Assembly (NCBI RefSeq): GCF_000204055.1 | Contig: NW_006768811.1 | Span: 512,406-576,405 of the forward strand | Source: Melampsora larici-populina 98AG31 | Lineage: Eukaryota > Basidiomycota > Pucciniomycetes > Pucciniales > Melampsoraceae | Length of the DNA: 64,000 nucleotides | Direction: 5' to 3' | Part shown: positions 38,001 through 48,157 of the stretch, piece after piece | Layout: every line of letters begins with the position of its first letter | Numbering within the stretch: position 1 is the stretch's first letter | Made by a program: the position numbers and the translations under genes | Notes under the pieces: model-generated | What the model saw: only the letters and a program-made list of their open reading frames with translations | The model's database searches: none | What the model was told of the DNA's origin: nothing

Positions 38001-39140
38001 GACACGAAAGTCGTAGCGGCGTCTCGGGGGTAGGCGTTGGGCATTGGACTTCCTAAACATGTGTAAGTGCCTATGATACCTAGACGGGACAATTTCCTCT
38101 AGAGCTTTGACGGGTTCGAGTTTCTTTTTGTCGGCGGCGAGTCGTGCTGAGGTTGACCAGGACGTCTTGGCTGCTGTGACCTGGATTGATGTGTTATTCA
38201 AGGGAGAAACAGGCTTGCCAGCTGTTCGGGTTGAACATGGGTTGGAATCAGTAATAAACTCACATTGCGGGGGCGTTGATATATCTAAAAAGACATTAGC
38301 CCCCTCGTCACTGTTCCTTGCGTGCCCCTGAGGCTCCTCCTTGGGATCGTCGGGGTTCTGTGGCGGGACGGACGAGGCCGTATTCACTACGGCCGCAATG
38401 CTCGTATCCGGGTCTTGTGTCGTGATGTGTTCGTGGTTTTCGTTGTTCGTGGTGGGTGTAATCGTGATAAGGGGGGAACTATCGGGAGATAGAGGGTTGT
38501 CATCTGTTTCAAGGTGATTAGGATTAACTGGACTCTCGAACTCACATTGCGGGGATGCTAACGTGTCAGAATTGACACACATCCCCTCGTAATTGTGCCT
38601 AGCGTCCCTCATGGGGTCCAACGAGTGGCCAGATAAGGGTGTTTTCGGCCAATACGAAACCAATGAAGTGGTTGCAACGTGAGTCTCGGCTGGGTGTACC
38701 ATACTTTTACTCCAGTCAATCAGGTGAAAGTTTTTCTTGATCCATGGCATGCCAAGTATGCCGTCGTACGAGTCTTTGAGTCTTGTAATGATGAATGGGG
38801 TCGGTAATGGGTCGGATTTGATAAAAAGGTGGGTCTTGAAGGAAGATCGGCTCTCAGAGCCGTCGAATCCAGTGATCAATTGGTCATGTCGATCAGCACC
38901 GGCTATCAAGCCAGCGTGGTAGGCAAATGATTCACTGAGCACATCGTGCGTAGCACCTGAATCAATGAGGAACGTAGCGGGAAATGTTTGGGACGGTGTG
39001 GCTCGGGGAATTTGGGACATGGATAATGTGGTGTGTAAAAAAATGCGTGGGTCGTTTGTATTGCACAAGTTCATTCTACTAGATCCCACATTAATTGATG
39101 ACAAATTCTCCAGGTGGCTCAGGATGGGCACAACCTTCAA
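35010..39140 (-). pseudogene. pol: Gypsy pol: protease, RT, RNase H, integrase, chromodomain, with two in-frame stops
   Basis: Domains in order: protease active site LIDSGATHD; reverse transcriptase with FLDD (AFLDDIMIY); RNase H start DCSDFALGAVLS; integrase zinc region HPGRAKTLGL...CDSCLRVK; and integrase core with an Asp in DISYDLITGLP, IISDRGS and DGQSEIVNK. A C-terminal chromodomain follows (EWEVNEILDCRRR, YFVSWKGFGKENNSWEP), which in chromoviruses guides integration to marked chromatin. The frame is continuous except for TGA at 36801-36803 (RRQA-stop-WAET, probably from CGA) and TGA at 35394-35396 (ENR-stop-LGPF, where the family has Trp). It has no ATG of its own and overlaps gag in the -1 frame, so it is expected to be made by frameshifting. 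Confidence 0.9.
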
Positions 39141-40219
39141 TCCTGAGCTTCTCCATTTTTTGAAGTTTCAGCTCGTCCTACTCCTTCTAAACTACTGGTA
39201 TGATTCACCCTCTGATTACTCAACTCTGCGACTTTAATTTCCAATCCAGCTATTTTTGATTGATAACCACCTCGACCCTTCCCTTTCCTACTAGCTCTAC
39301 GATCGGGACATGCGCTGGAGATGTGACCCTGGCCATTGCAGCGGAAGCATAAACCCGCTCGCATACGTCGTGCTCGTTCCTCTTCGGACAATCTAACGTA
39401 GGCGGCTGATAAATCCATGGCATTGGGGTCTGAGATTCCTGCACTCGTGCTTGGCGTATGGAAGGTTGGGTTGGTCGCGCCGTGTAATTTACTGTCTATC
39501 TTGATAGCTAAATTAGTGATTTGTTCAATTGACGTGAAATCCTCTTGCGTCATAACCATTGCCACTCTAATCTCCTTTTTCAAACCTTGCTCGTATTGAC
39601 TAATGAGCTTCGGAGTTTCCCAGCCAGTAGAAGTTGCGTGAATGTTAAATTCATGGGTATACGCGGCCACGGTGGTCTTCTGCGATAAGTTTCGCAGCGC
39701 GCGTTCCGCCTTCGATTTCTTCTCAGTATCGAAATACATAGCTTTAAAATTTGTAACGAAGCGTTCAAAGGTTACGAGGTGGGCGGTAGCGGGGTCGAAT
39801 AACTCCTTTGTCAAGGGTTGCGCCCAACTGCTGGCTGCTCCCGTGAGGTAAGACAGCGAGAAAACCACCTTACTTCGGTCGTCGGGGAAGAGGTAGGGGT
39901 GTGCCAGCATATAGAGCTGGACTTGACTCGCAAAGATCTCTGCGGGTTCGCCTCGAGCGCCGTTGAATTTATCGGGCGTCGAGACTTTGGGGCCCTTCAG
40001 GACCGGTTCAGCTGGTGGTGGCTGTGGCGCAGTGGGTGGTTGAGTGGCTGCAGCAGGTGCAGATGGGCCTCGGGATTCCAACGCCGCTAAACGAGCTTCG
40101 GACTGCTGGTATCTGGCTTCAGCTTGTCCTCGCATCAGGCGTTCTTCAGCCAATGAGGTGGAAAGCTCCGCAAGCTTGCGTTGTATGTCTTCGAGAGAGG
40201 TCATGTTGGTGTCAGACAT
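39137..40219 (-). CDS. gag: Gypsy gag (capsid plus zinc knuckle)
   Basis: 360 residues from the ATG at 40219 (MSDTNMTSLED). The frame is open further upstream, but without another ATG. After a coiled-coil-like N-terminus and a Pro/Ala linker comes the capsid-type region (KFNGARGEPAEIFASQVQLY, then FVTNFKAMYFD). It ends with a CX2CX4HX4C zinc knuckle (CFRCNGQGHISSAC) and a basic stretch. This builds the particle that packages the element's RNA. The reading frame is intact. Its stop codon (39137-39139) overlaps the start of the pol frame. Confidence 0.9.
   Translation of the reverse strand: MSDTNMTSLEDIQRKLAELSTSLAEERLMRGQAEARYQQSEARLAALESRGPSAPAAATQPPTAPQPPPAEPVLKGPKVSTPDKFNGARGEPAEIFASQVQLYMLAHPYLFPDDRSKVVFSLSYLTGAASSWAQPLTKELFDPATAHLVTFERFVTNFKAMYFDTEKKSKAERALRNLSQKTTVAAYTHEFNIHATSTGWETPKLISQYEQGLKKEIRVAMVMTQEDFTSIEQITNLAIKIDSKLHGATNPTFHTPSTSAGISDPNAMDLSAAYVRLSEEERARRMRAGLCFRCNGQGHISSACPDRRASRKGKGRGGYQSKIAGLEIKVAELSNQRVNHTSSLEGVGRAETSKNGEAQD
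39155..39161 (-). promoter_or_regulatory. Probable -1 ribosomal frameshift heptamer A-AAA-AAT
   Basis: In the gag frame the codons TCA-AAA-AAT form an X-XXY-YYZ heptamer, 15 nt before the gag stop. The pol frame, one base back, has its last upstream stop (TGA) six nt before the heptamer and is open from there on. The site is exactly where a -1 shift must occur. I did not look for the downstream structure. Confidence 0.65.
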
Positions 40220-40619
40220 ATCGATCTCGCTACCGGTAAGGCTAGAATCGGCGTCGAGAAAAGGGATCGGAGTTTCACTATCAGAGTCCTCCTCCTCTAA
40301 AGGAGCACGGTAAGATGGAGACGTGGTTGCGTTTGCTAGTCCAGGGATCACAGTTGGGATCGACAGAGTTTTTAGTAAGTAAGATAAGGTTCTGGTGGAT
40401 TCGGTTTCAGCGTATGCAGATTAGTTAATAAGGTTTTCGATTTCGAATAGTTTCTTGGGTCTTTTCAACTTTGAATTTCTGAGATCTAGATAAGGTTTTC
40501 TAATGAGGTCGAGATTCGCTAGTATTCTGAATCTTGAGGTTCGGTTTTCTTTCGATTTAAGTCAATTCTACTTGTTTCTTCTTGGTGATCTATCTATAGT
40601 CCTTGAGTCTCGTCTATAG

Positions 40620-40629
40620 ATCCGACAAT
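40620..40629 (-). other. Self-priming primer-binding site
   Basis: Just inside the 5' LTR the minus strand reads ATTGTCGGAT. It is exactly complementary to ATCCGACAAT inside the LTR (40719-40728), which lies about 38 nt after a TATA-like box and so near the expected RNA 5' end. This is the Tf1/sushi arrangement, where the RNA's own 5' end primes reverse transcription. I saw no match to a common tRNA 3' end. Confidence 0.7.
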
Positions 40630-40630
40630 A

Positions 40631-40836
40631 TGTTATGGACAGACTTGGGGGTTTTCGGCGACGAGGGTCAAGGGAGTTCTGGTGAGGATTTGTATCTATT
40701 ACCAGTCTTCCTATGTGGATTGTCGGATGAGGGAAAATCTGTACAGGCAATGTATCTACAACTATAAGATGGTTCTCGAGCTTGTGACATGTAATGTGAA
40801 TATGTCACTCAAGTGAAATAGAACCAGTTCATAACA
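40631..40836 (-). repeat. 5' LTR of the gypsy element
   Basis: 206 bp, apparently identical to 34709-34914. It carries the element's promoter in minus-strand orientation. It is followed on the right by the target duplication CCATC. Confidence 0.95.
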
Positions 40837-41134
40837 CCATCTATACCACTTCACACTTATATCACTCATTTTGTTCATTGCTTCCTATCCCCATCAATTG
40901 ATCGAAATGTCTTTAGTTCCTTTCACCCAATCTGAGCAGAACGGTTCCCAGAAACCTACCACTGGGCGTTCCCAATTCAATATTCAAAACGCCATTTCTC
41001 AGGCCCTTGCGACCCAAGGCCAACAGTTCCAGGCCCAACTACAATCTCGAGATTTGATGATCAACAAGTTATTACACAAGTTAGAAGGAAGCACAATGTC
41101 AAATTTCAATACTGCATCAGCCGGCGCATCCACC

Positions 41135-41842
41135 TAGGGCCAACGGTGGCTTGCTAAGCTAAGGATTTTTGCCACCTTGGCTTAGCTTAGCTAGAGGCCG
41201 CTAAGGAAAAATCCGCTAACGCTAATCTTAGCGGATTTCCGCTAACGCTAAGCCATTAGCTTAGCGGGCGTAAAATGACACCCGCTAAGCCAATTGATTG
41301 GCCGCTAAACCGCTAATAGCGGCTTAGCGGCCCTTTTTTGCACTTAAAACATGTAATTTTTTGATAGCTAAGCTCCCGGCTTAGCTTAGCGCAGACCCGC
41401 TAAAGGAAAAATCGAAATTCGATTAGCTTAGCTTGAGTGCGCCAAGGATTTAGCGCTAGCTTAGCGACAAAAAATCGCTAAGCTAATGCACCGCTAAGCG
41501 CTAACTTAGCTTAGCCGTGCCACCGTTGCTAGGGCTGTGACCCAATCCTGAGAGTTCAGGGCCGGCCCCGGGGCCAAATTCAGCCCTGAGTGAGCCCGAT
41601 GACCTCTGAAAACTGCTCAGGGCCAATCAGGGCCGGTGAGAGACTGGTGTGAAGGCATTTTTTTAGCAAAAAAAGGGTCGGCACCCCGGCCGGGTCGGGT
41701 GCCCGAGCCGCCTGAAGCGCTCACAGGGCCATATTAAGCTGTCATCAAGCAGGATCTGGATGCCCTGGGGCGCGTACCATCAGCTCTGTGAAAGACGTTG
41801 GGCAGAGCGGCCGGGCAGGGCCGGGTCTGGGTCACAGCCCTA
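41135..41842. mobile_element. hAT-like MITE B, GC-rich (outer of two)
   Basis: Its ends TAGGGCTGTGACCCA form 15-bp perfect TIRs. The flanking 8-mers CATCCACC (41127-41134) and CTTCCACC (41843-41850) agree at 7 of 8, the 8-bp duplication of hAT elements. The left end is split after TAGGGC by element A (41141-41528). Without A it is about 313 bp, much GC-richer than the surroundings, with many GGGCCGG-like words. It interrupts an exon of the gene starting at 40907. Confidence 0.75.
41141..41528. mobile_element. hAT-like MITE A, packed with GCTAA/TTAGC words
   Basis: 388 bp from CAACGGTGGC to its exact reverse complement GCCACCGTTG, with GCTAAGCTAAG near both ends. The direct repeat CTAGGGC flanks it (41134-41140 and 41529-41535), 7 bases of the expected 8. 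It sits six bases inside element B, so it came later. By eye I count about 30 copies of GCTAA or its complement, one per 13 bp. Non-coding. Confidence 0.75.
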
Positions 41843-43334
41843 CTTCCACCAGCACTTCTCAGAAAAAATCGGCTCCGCGCAAATATGTAACCATTGGCAC
41901 AGCAACACCCACCAAAGTCCCGAACAGGGCTGTATCAGAGCCACCCCCCTCTATATCCAAGTTAAGAGCTACCTCCAAGGCTGGCACAGTGCCCCCGCTC
42001 ACAAGTCCTCCAAGGAGACAACCCCATCAAGTGTTTGTTTTGGAATACCCAAAAGACTTTGACAAGACTAAGGTGATCATCCTCAATTTGTATTCCGCCT
42101 CTCGTGTAGACGTATTCATTGTTTTTTCTTCCAGGCTGCCTTTGAGATTCATATCCAAGTGCTCTGGGGAATGTTGCAGGTCAAATTGGTCCCGCCACCC
42201 GCTGGCAAGGGCAGCATGCAATTCTTTGCTGCCTCTTATGACAATCTCAAAGCGGTGAAGAGTGCGATCAACATTGCTGCAACTCCCAGCATCATTGCTA
42301 GGTCTCAAATCCAGACCCTCCGCAACGCTAGTATGGGCCAAATCCGAGTGGCCTGCAGAATGATTACTTTAGACACGCAAGCCATCCTTGCAATCCACAT
42401 GGCCCTCTCCAAGGCTGGGCTATCAGTCTGGGGCCCAGACTTAACCCAAAGTCACGACTCACTCTTCAACACCACCAATTGTTACATTGCCATCCAAACG
42501 TTCCAAGAAGTTTCCTCCGGCCCGTGCTACCAATATCTACAGGTTAATGCAAAATACATGGACGACATTGGTGTTCTTACTTCGGCTTACAACCACTATG
42601 TTCATCACCTTTTGGCCACCAAGTTCAAGAGAGAAGTCAGAACTCCAGGACGTTTGGCCAAGGCTGAGAATACCAAAACAATATCTCAACGTTGTCAAAG
42701 GGTAAGTGATTTAACTATCAATTGGTTTTTCAAAATTCTGACATGTCTCCAATTCAATTCTCAGCTTGCTGAAGCACGCAAGGAATTCGCTTGCAAAAAC
42801 AATTTTCCTCAACGCTACAAGCTTATCATAGAACAGCCTCACACTCATAGTGATGATGAGTTCGATCCAGAACATAAAGTCCATGTCATCAAGACCCTAG
42901 TGTACTGCTCCGCCAACGCCAACAATTTTTTTTGAAGGTTAAATTCAATGATGGATCGTGTGGCAATCATGTCTGGAAAGATAACTCAGCGCCAACCCTG
43001 TTTACTTCCAATGGTTCCTGTGGCTTCAAAATTCCTGGCTCCTCCACTTCAACTCCCAATCGATTATTACAAACCCAGCTGGTTCAACACCCTCACTCCT
43101 TCACAAAAGGAACAAATAGTCAAGCATAACCAGGTTGCTTTATTACCTGACGCTGCCAAGTCTTTCATTCCAGCTCTGAATGCTCATCCATCTGAAAAGT
43201 TGAGCGGTTGTGATTACAATAAAAAGTATTACTTACGTTTGACCCTACCGTATCAAATCAACACCCCAGCCGGTGACTCTGATTCTGAAGGTGGCGATGG
43301 ACCGGTGTTCTCCAACAAACCCTTGCATCAATAA

Positions 43335-43942
43335 GACATGAACAACTCTATTGACTTGCAGGCCCCAAGTGAAGGAAGTAATGAAAAAGGCAAGGGTACT
43401 GCCAAGAACATCTTCTTTGCGGTTGGTGACTATGGTCAACTTTATGACAAAGACAGCAAAGACAGTGATTGGGGAAGCAACGGCTTCATAGATGAAGACA
43501 ACAAAGATGAGGAAGATGCCCCTTTTGATACAATTGGGGATCAGCCAATGCAAGACTAGACTTATTTCTCGCTGCATAGTATGTGTGTGCTTTTGCCTTG
43601 CCTTGATGAGTGTTTTCCATTGTCCGTCTCTACTCAAATGTGTTAATTAAATAAAAGAAATAAAACCAAAAAAATTGTTTCATTATCCCTTTGTTCATCT
43701 CAATTGTAAAATCTGTCCAGAAAAATAAAAATAAAATAGTTCCATATACAGTTAAATGTTCCTTTCAATCGTAAAATGTTTCTACAAAAGCTACAAAATT
43801 TTTTCCTATTGAGTATGATTTGTCTTGTTTTCAATGAAGTTTCTTGAAGTAAAACTGTGAGCACACATGATACAATGAGCATTATTGCCCGGGGGAGCAG
43901 AGAGATTTTTTTTGTTTGAACATTTTTGTTGCATTTCTCGGA
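43335..43942. other. Space between the two convergent transposon genes
   Basis: The first part (43338-43559) continues the upstream gene's frame after its TAA with an acidic 70-residue tail, so the TAA may be a late mutation. The rest is AT-rich and non-coding. Confidence 0.45.
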
Positions 43943-46079
43943 CTACACAATAAGACAATAAGAGAAAGAAAATGTATCACAAGGAATAATTATAAGAGAC
44001 AACATAAGAGAAAGAGTGTCAGGAGAGAGAAGGAACAAAGTATAGATTGGAAGTGGAACAGCAACTGCAAAGGTTAGTGTTGAATCCTTCATCATTATAC
44101 CACCTTCAGGTAAACCAAAAGTATGAGCGAGCAGGAGACAATTAGCTGCAACTGCAACTATATCCCTTGCTTCCAGGATCAGAGTTGATTCTGGTTGCAA
44201 CGTGCCTATCACACATCCCATTAAGTGCACGTAATACCTGAAGTATTGAGATGGACAATTCAGCCTCATATTAAAAACGTCAGTAATTGGCTCAACAAGT
44301 GCAGCCTCTTGAACACCACCCACCCCGTTCTCAAACCGATAGACCTGCTCAATCATAGCAAATTGCTTCCTCCCACCTTCCTTCTTATAGCACATGCAGT
44401 TGTTAGGTTTTTTTGGGTAAATGCCAAATGTGTGCGTCTTTTTATCAATCAATAACCTAGAAATCGGTGTTGCAAAAGGCTGGAAGATCTTTGAAGCCGA
44501 AGGGTGTGGGTAGTTGTTGTAGTGTTGCAATTTGGGATACTGAAGCTTCATTTGGGCAAAGAGTTGTATGTACACATCGTTGGAAATGTGAATGGCTGAT
44601 GTGTCCAACGCAGGTTCTTCTTTTTCTAGAATAGGTACCAAGTAGTCTTTTGTGAAATTTTGAAGAGCGCATAACTTGAGCATCATGTTCCCATCAATCT
44701 GAGCTAATATGTCAACACAGGGTTAGTAAACATCTTGTGGTAGTATATTTGAATTTGTAGAACAGTCACTTACACAGCAAATGATTGGTTTTGAATTTTT
44801 GTAACAACCCATTGATACGCTTGCCAGAAAACTCTGAAACTTCCATCAACGGTCCCCAGTACTTCATCATGTCTGGTATGTGCAATGCATAGTGGTGGTT
44901 TGGAAGGCTGTTGATATTGTTGCAAAACATTGCCAAAGTTGCTCCATAAATCACATACATTTTGCGGAAATCATCAATGTTATCTTGAGAGACTTTCTTT
45001 GCAAAGAGGAATTGTGTGCATCAAACTAAGCTGGTGGTATTACGGACAATTGTATGGCGATTCGAAGTTGCAGGAAAATCTTCTACATCAAGCACTAGAA
45101 GCTCCAAGAGGACCAGCGGGATAACATACAGGAAGAGTGACTTCCCCTGACTCTCTTTCAACTTACTGTGGGAAACGTTGCCAAGGTTCTTTGGGATTGG
45201 CTTCACGCCAGATGGCAATATCACGTTTTTCAGAAGCCGTCGTATATCGATTAACTCGCATTCTGAAAAAAGACTTGAGTCTGTCCCTTCCTTGAGATCA
45301 AAATCTTTGGCCCAGTCCTCCATGACCACTTCATCATCATCTTCAGTACCATCATTGTCCATATCTTCTTTGATCCATTCAGTTTTACCCCGATATTTCT
45401 TATCCTTCCCTTTGAAGCCCCATCAATGCCGGACGTGGTGTTGGAGGACCCCCTCCAACCAGTTATGCATGATACCAATGGGTACATCATTAACTGGATG
45501 TTGATAATTCAATGAATTGAGACAAGAGTGTCGTATACCATACTCCTTCAACAGTTTGCCTTTGGCATCCAGCGTCCTTGCTCTGTTCCAGGCTTCTGCC
45601 TGTTTCAACACTTCTTCCTTAGTCCATTTGTTACCAAGGAGAAGACCCGCTCTTTCTTGCCGGGTTCAATGGCCCCACAAGCAGAACTGATTGGCTGAGT
45701 GTGATGCGTAGCCTGCACACTCGTGAACGGCAACAATATCACCGATGAGAGTGAGGAGTCTAACACAAACGAGTCTTCCTTTGGGGAATTGGATAGTAGA
45801 ATTCCTCCCTCTATACCTGTTAGAGTATTACTATAGAGACCTAGACATACAATTCCTATATGATTAATTGAAGAATAAGCTACCAGTTGCTTAAAATCTG
45901 TCTGTCTTAGACACTCGTAAAATCAGGGGTGATAAAGGTATAATAATAAATTGTTTATAGCTAAGAATTCGAATTCGAATTATCTATATCTCGGATTACT
46001 TATACTTCCACACCTTCGATAATTCTAGTAAGTGCTGATTCTTATCTACTAATATTTGTAGGTCAAACATTCCCGGCCT

Positions 46080-46226
46080 AAAAGTATAAATATAAGTATA
46101 AATACAAGTATAAATATAAGTATAAATATAAGTATAAGTATAAATATAAGTATAAATAAAAGTATAAATATATGTATAAGTATAAATATAAATATAAATA
46201 TAAATATAAATAATTTATAAATAATT
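46080..46226. repeat. AT microsatellite, (AAGTATAAATAT)-like
   Basis: About 145 bp made of variants of TATAAATATAAG. It lies in an apparent intron of the Tnp2-like gene and ends against the exon that encodes VDWFNPRGNK. Confidence 0.85.
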
Positions 46227-46414
46227 ACCACTCTTCCGGCAATACAGGGGTTGGCAATCAAGTTTTGAGTTGATGGTGGCAAGCTTGGACAGTTCAGAGC
46301 CATGACACCAAGGGATTCCTTCTTTCCAGTGATCTTGTTTCCACGCGGGTTGAACCAGTCGACATAGAGATTCACGACCAGATCAAGAGTGTTCAAATCA
46401 CACCGCGGGAATGA

Positions 46415-47504
46415 ATAGGTGTGAAACGCGATTGAGGAAATTTGCGGTGACAGGGTCTGCAACTTTCCCCAATCGCAAATTGCGTTCGCAATTCGTTCGC
46501 AATTTGTTCGCTAGCCATCCTCAAAACCGCATATGTACAGGATACAACCATACATATCCAGAAGCCGGCAATGTATTCGATTCATTCAGCTTGAGGAGTG
46601 TACGTGTGGATCTGCGACCGGTCTACATACGCTCCTTGATAAATGTGTCCAAAAAGGTCAAGCTCACTATTGCGCCTATTATACTACGGACCGTTATACT
46701 ACAAAATGTAGCAGACAAACGTTCACATTATCACCAATGCCATTTAAGTGATGTGGCAACAGAGCAGGGTGTCAAGAGATGTGATAACAGATCGAAAAGC
46801 TGGTTATACTCAAAGAAACATCCAAGCCAAAACCACGAATTATGGTCATTTTTGCTTCAAAGATCTCATGATTGACTGTTCTGCCTTCAGATCATGCTAT
46901 AGCATTACATCCAAATTGATGCCCTCAGGCTCCAAACTCATGTTGCTGTCATATTTGTTCACCCAGTTACTCAGCATCAGACAAAGTGATGGTATCACAA
47001 AGGCTTCTCAATAGATTGTTATAGATGGTCTTTTGTGACTCAAAGTAAGTTGTCTTCTAGATTCCACACAAGATGCATGACTTTTGATCAGATGGGATTG
47101 AATATGAAACAACCGCCGCCACGCAATGTAGGAAGACCCTAACGCTTTTACAAAAGCACAACCTGCAAAAGCGGCGAGCACAAGTATAACATAGAAAACA
47201 GAAAAGAACTTGTGAATCAATAGTTTGTCAACTGGCGGGATACAGTTGACCGAACTGATTGAGATCATCCTTGACCAAACCGTGTCCTCCGAAAACAAAT
47301 TAAGTGCGACTTGATACATCCGCTGACACATTGTCTCAAGACAGGTAAATCAGCACTGCCCACATTTGGATATCATTCCTGTACTTGTGCGGTCTCGAGG
47401 GCGCACAGCGAACAAATTGCAAACGAATTGCGAACGCAATTCTCAATTGGGGAAAATTGCGGACCCGGTCACCGCAACTTTCCTCAATCGGGTTTCACAC
47501 CTAT
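46415..47504. mobile_element. 1.1 kb element with 98-bp TIRs
   Basis: TIRs 46415-46512 and 47407-47504 are each 98 bp and mostly identical. Both start ATAGGTGTGAAAC and end with near-tandem CGTTCGCAATT units (11 bp). TGA flanks both sides (46412-46414 and 47505-47507), a possible 3-bp target duplication. The inner 890 bp have no recognisable protein. It is inserted in the Tnp2-like gene. I do not assign a superfamily. Confidence 0.75.
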
Positions 47505-48003
47505 TGATGTTATGGTATAATGGAAGTAAGTGTCAAGTCCATCACGATATCATGGTGTGCTCTTTCAAGATGTGGAAAACAAGTAGTGCTCAAGAAGTGT
47601 TAGAAGGGTGTTGGTTAAGTGTTTTGTTTGATTGTGTTGAAATTACTCAAAGGGTCAGAAGAATCGGTATCAGGACAGATTGAGAGAAAGGGGGCTTACG
47701 GTTGAAGTACTAATGATTCTTACATTCCTCTTTTGGGAACTCTAGTTGTCACGTTTCTTAGTCCTCATTCAATCCTTTCCTTTTTGGTCATGTCCCAATA
47801 GTTGTCAGAGTTTTTCATGTGTTTCGTTTCCAAACTGTTGAATTACTACTGTCGAGTTCACTTAGAGCTCATAAATCACCTGTTCTGTCCAGGTAAATAT
47901 TAGCTTTCTACTTTTCTCTTTATATTTTGTTTGCTTGAAATCAATGACCGTTAGGAACGAGAAAACTCAGATTCTCTTTTCTTTCTTTTCCCTGCACTAC
48001 TGC

Positions 48004-48157
48004 AGGTAAGGCGTGATCCTCTCCGCTCTTTCTTACTACTGTCAAGTTCACTTAGAGCTCATAAATCACCTGTTCTGTCCAGGTAAGGCGTGATCCTCTC
48101 CGCTCTTTCTTACTACTGTCGAGTTCACTTAGAGCTCATAAATCACCTGTTCTGTCC
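48004..48157. repeat. 77-bp tandem duplication
   Basis: Two 77-bp units (48004-48080 and 48081-48157) differ at about one base. Each contains GTTCACTTAGAGCTCATAAA and begins AGGTAAGG, which resembles a splice donor. A third, partial copy of the second half lies near 47845-47895. It sits in a non-coding part of the Tnp2-like gene. Confidence 0.85.

Larger units (their letters stand above)
34709..40836 (-). mobile_element. Ty3/gypsy chromovirus, full length, Tf1/sushi-like
   Basis: A 6128-bp LTR retrotransposon read on the minus strand. Two 206-bp LTRs (34709-34914 and 40631-40836) appear identical, start TG and end CA, and are flanked by the 5-bp duplication CCATC (34704-34708 and 40837-40841). 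The order is gag, then protease, reverse transcriptase, RNase H, integrase and chromodomain, as in chromoviruses. A self-complementary primer-binding site and a polypurine tract are present. Identical LTRs mean recent insertion, yet pol carries two in-frame stops, so this copy may depend on others. It landed upstream of the gene starting at 40907. Confidence 0.95.
40907..43334 (+). pseudogene. Rust repeat-family protein gene, probably a transposon companion gene, disrupted
   Basis: ATG 40907 (MSLVPFTQSEQNG) starts a coding stretch that runs to 41134. The stacked MITEs at 41135-41842 interrupt it, and it resumes in the same frame (ASTSTSQKKSAPRK) to 42072. Later exons are about 42135-42701 and 42765-43334. 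It includes a conserved-looking KFLAPPLQLPIDYYKPSWFN and LLPDAAKSF near the end. I know this only as a highly repeated protein type in rust genomes; no biochemical function is established. TGA at 42933-42935 (NNFF-stop-RLNSMMDRV) breaks it, probably from CGA. The same frame continues after TAA 43332-43334 to an acidic tail ending 43559. It faces the Tnp2 gene tail to tail. Confidence 0.65.

Noticed and set aside
47008..47331. 107-codon frame inside the 98-bp-TIR element
   Set aside because: It could be taken for an encoded protein, but it has no recognisable motif, and the element is short enough to be non-autonomous.
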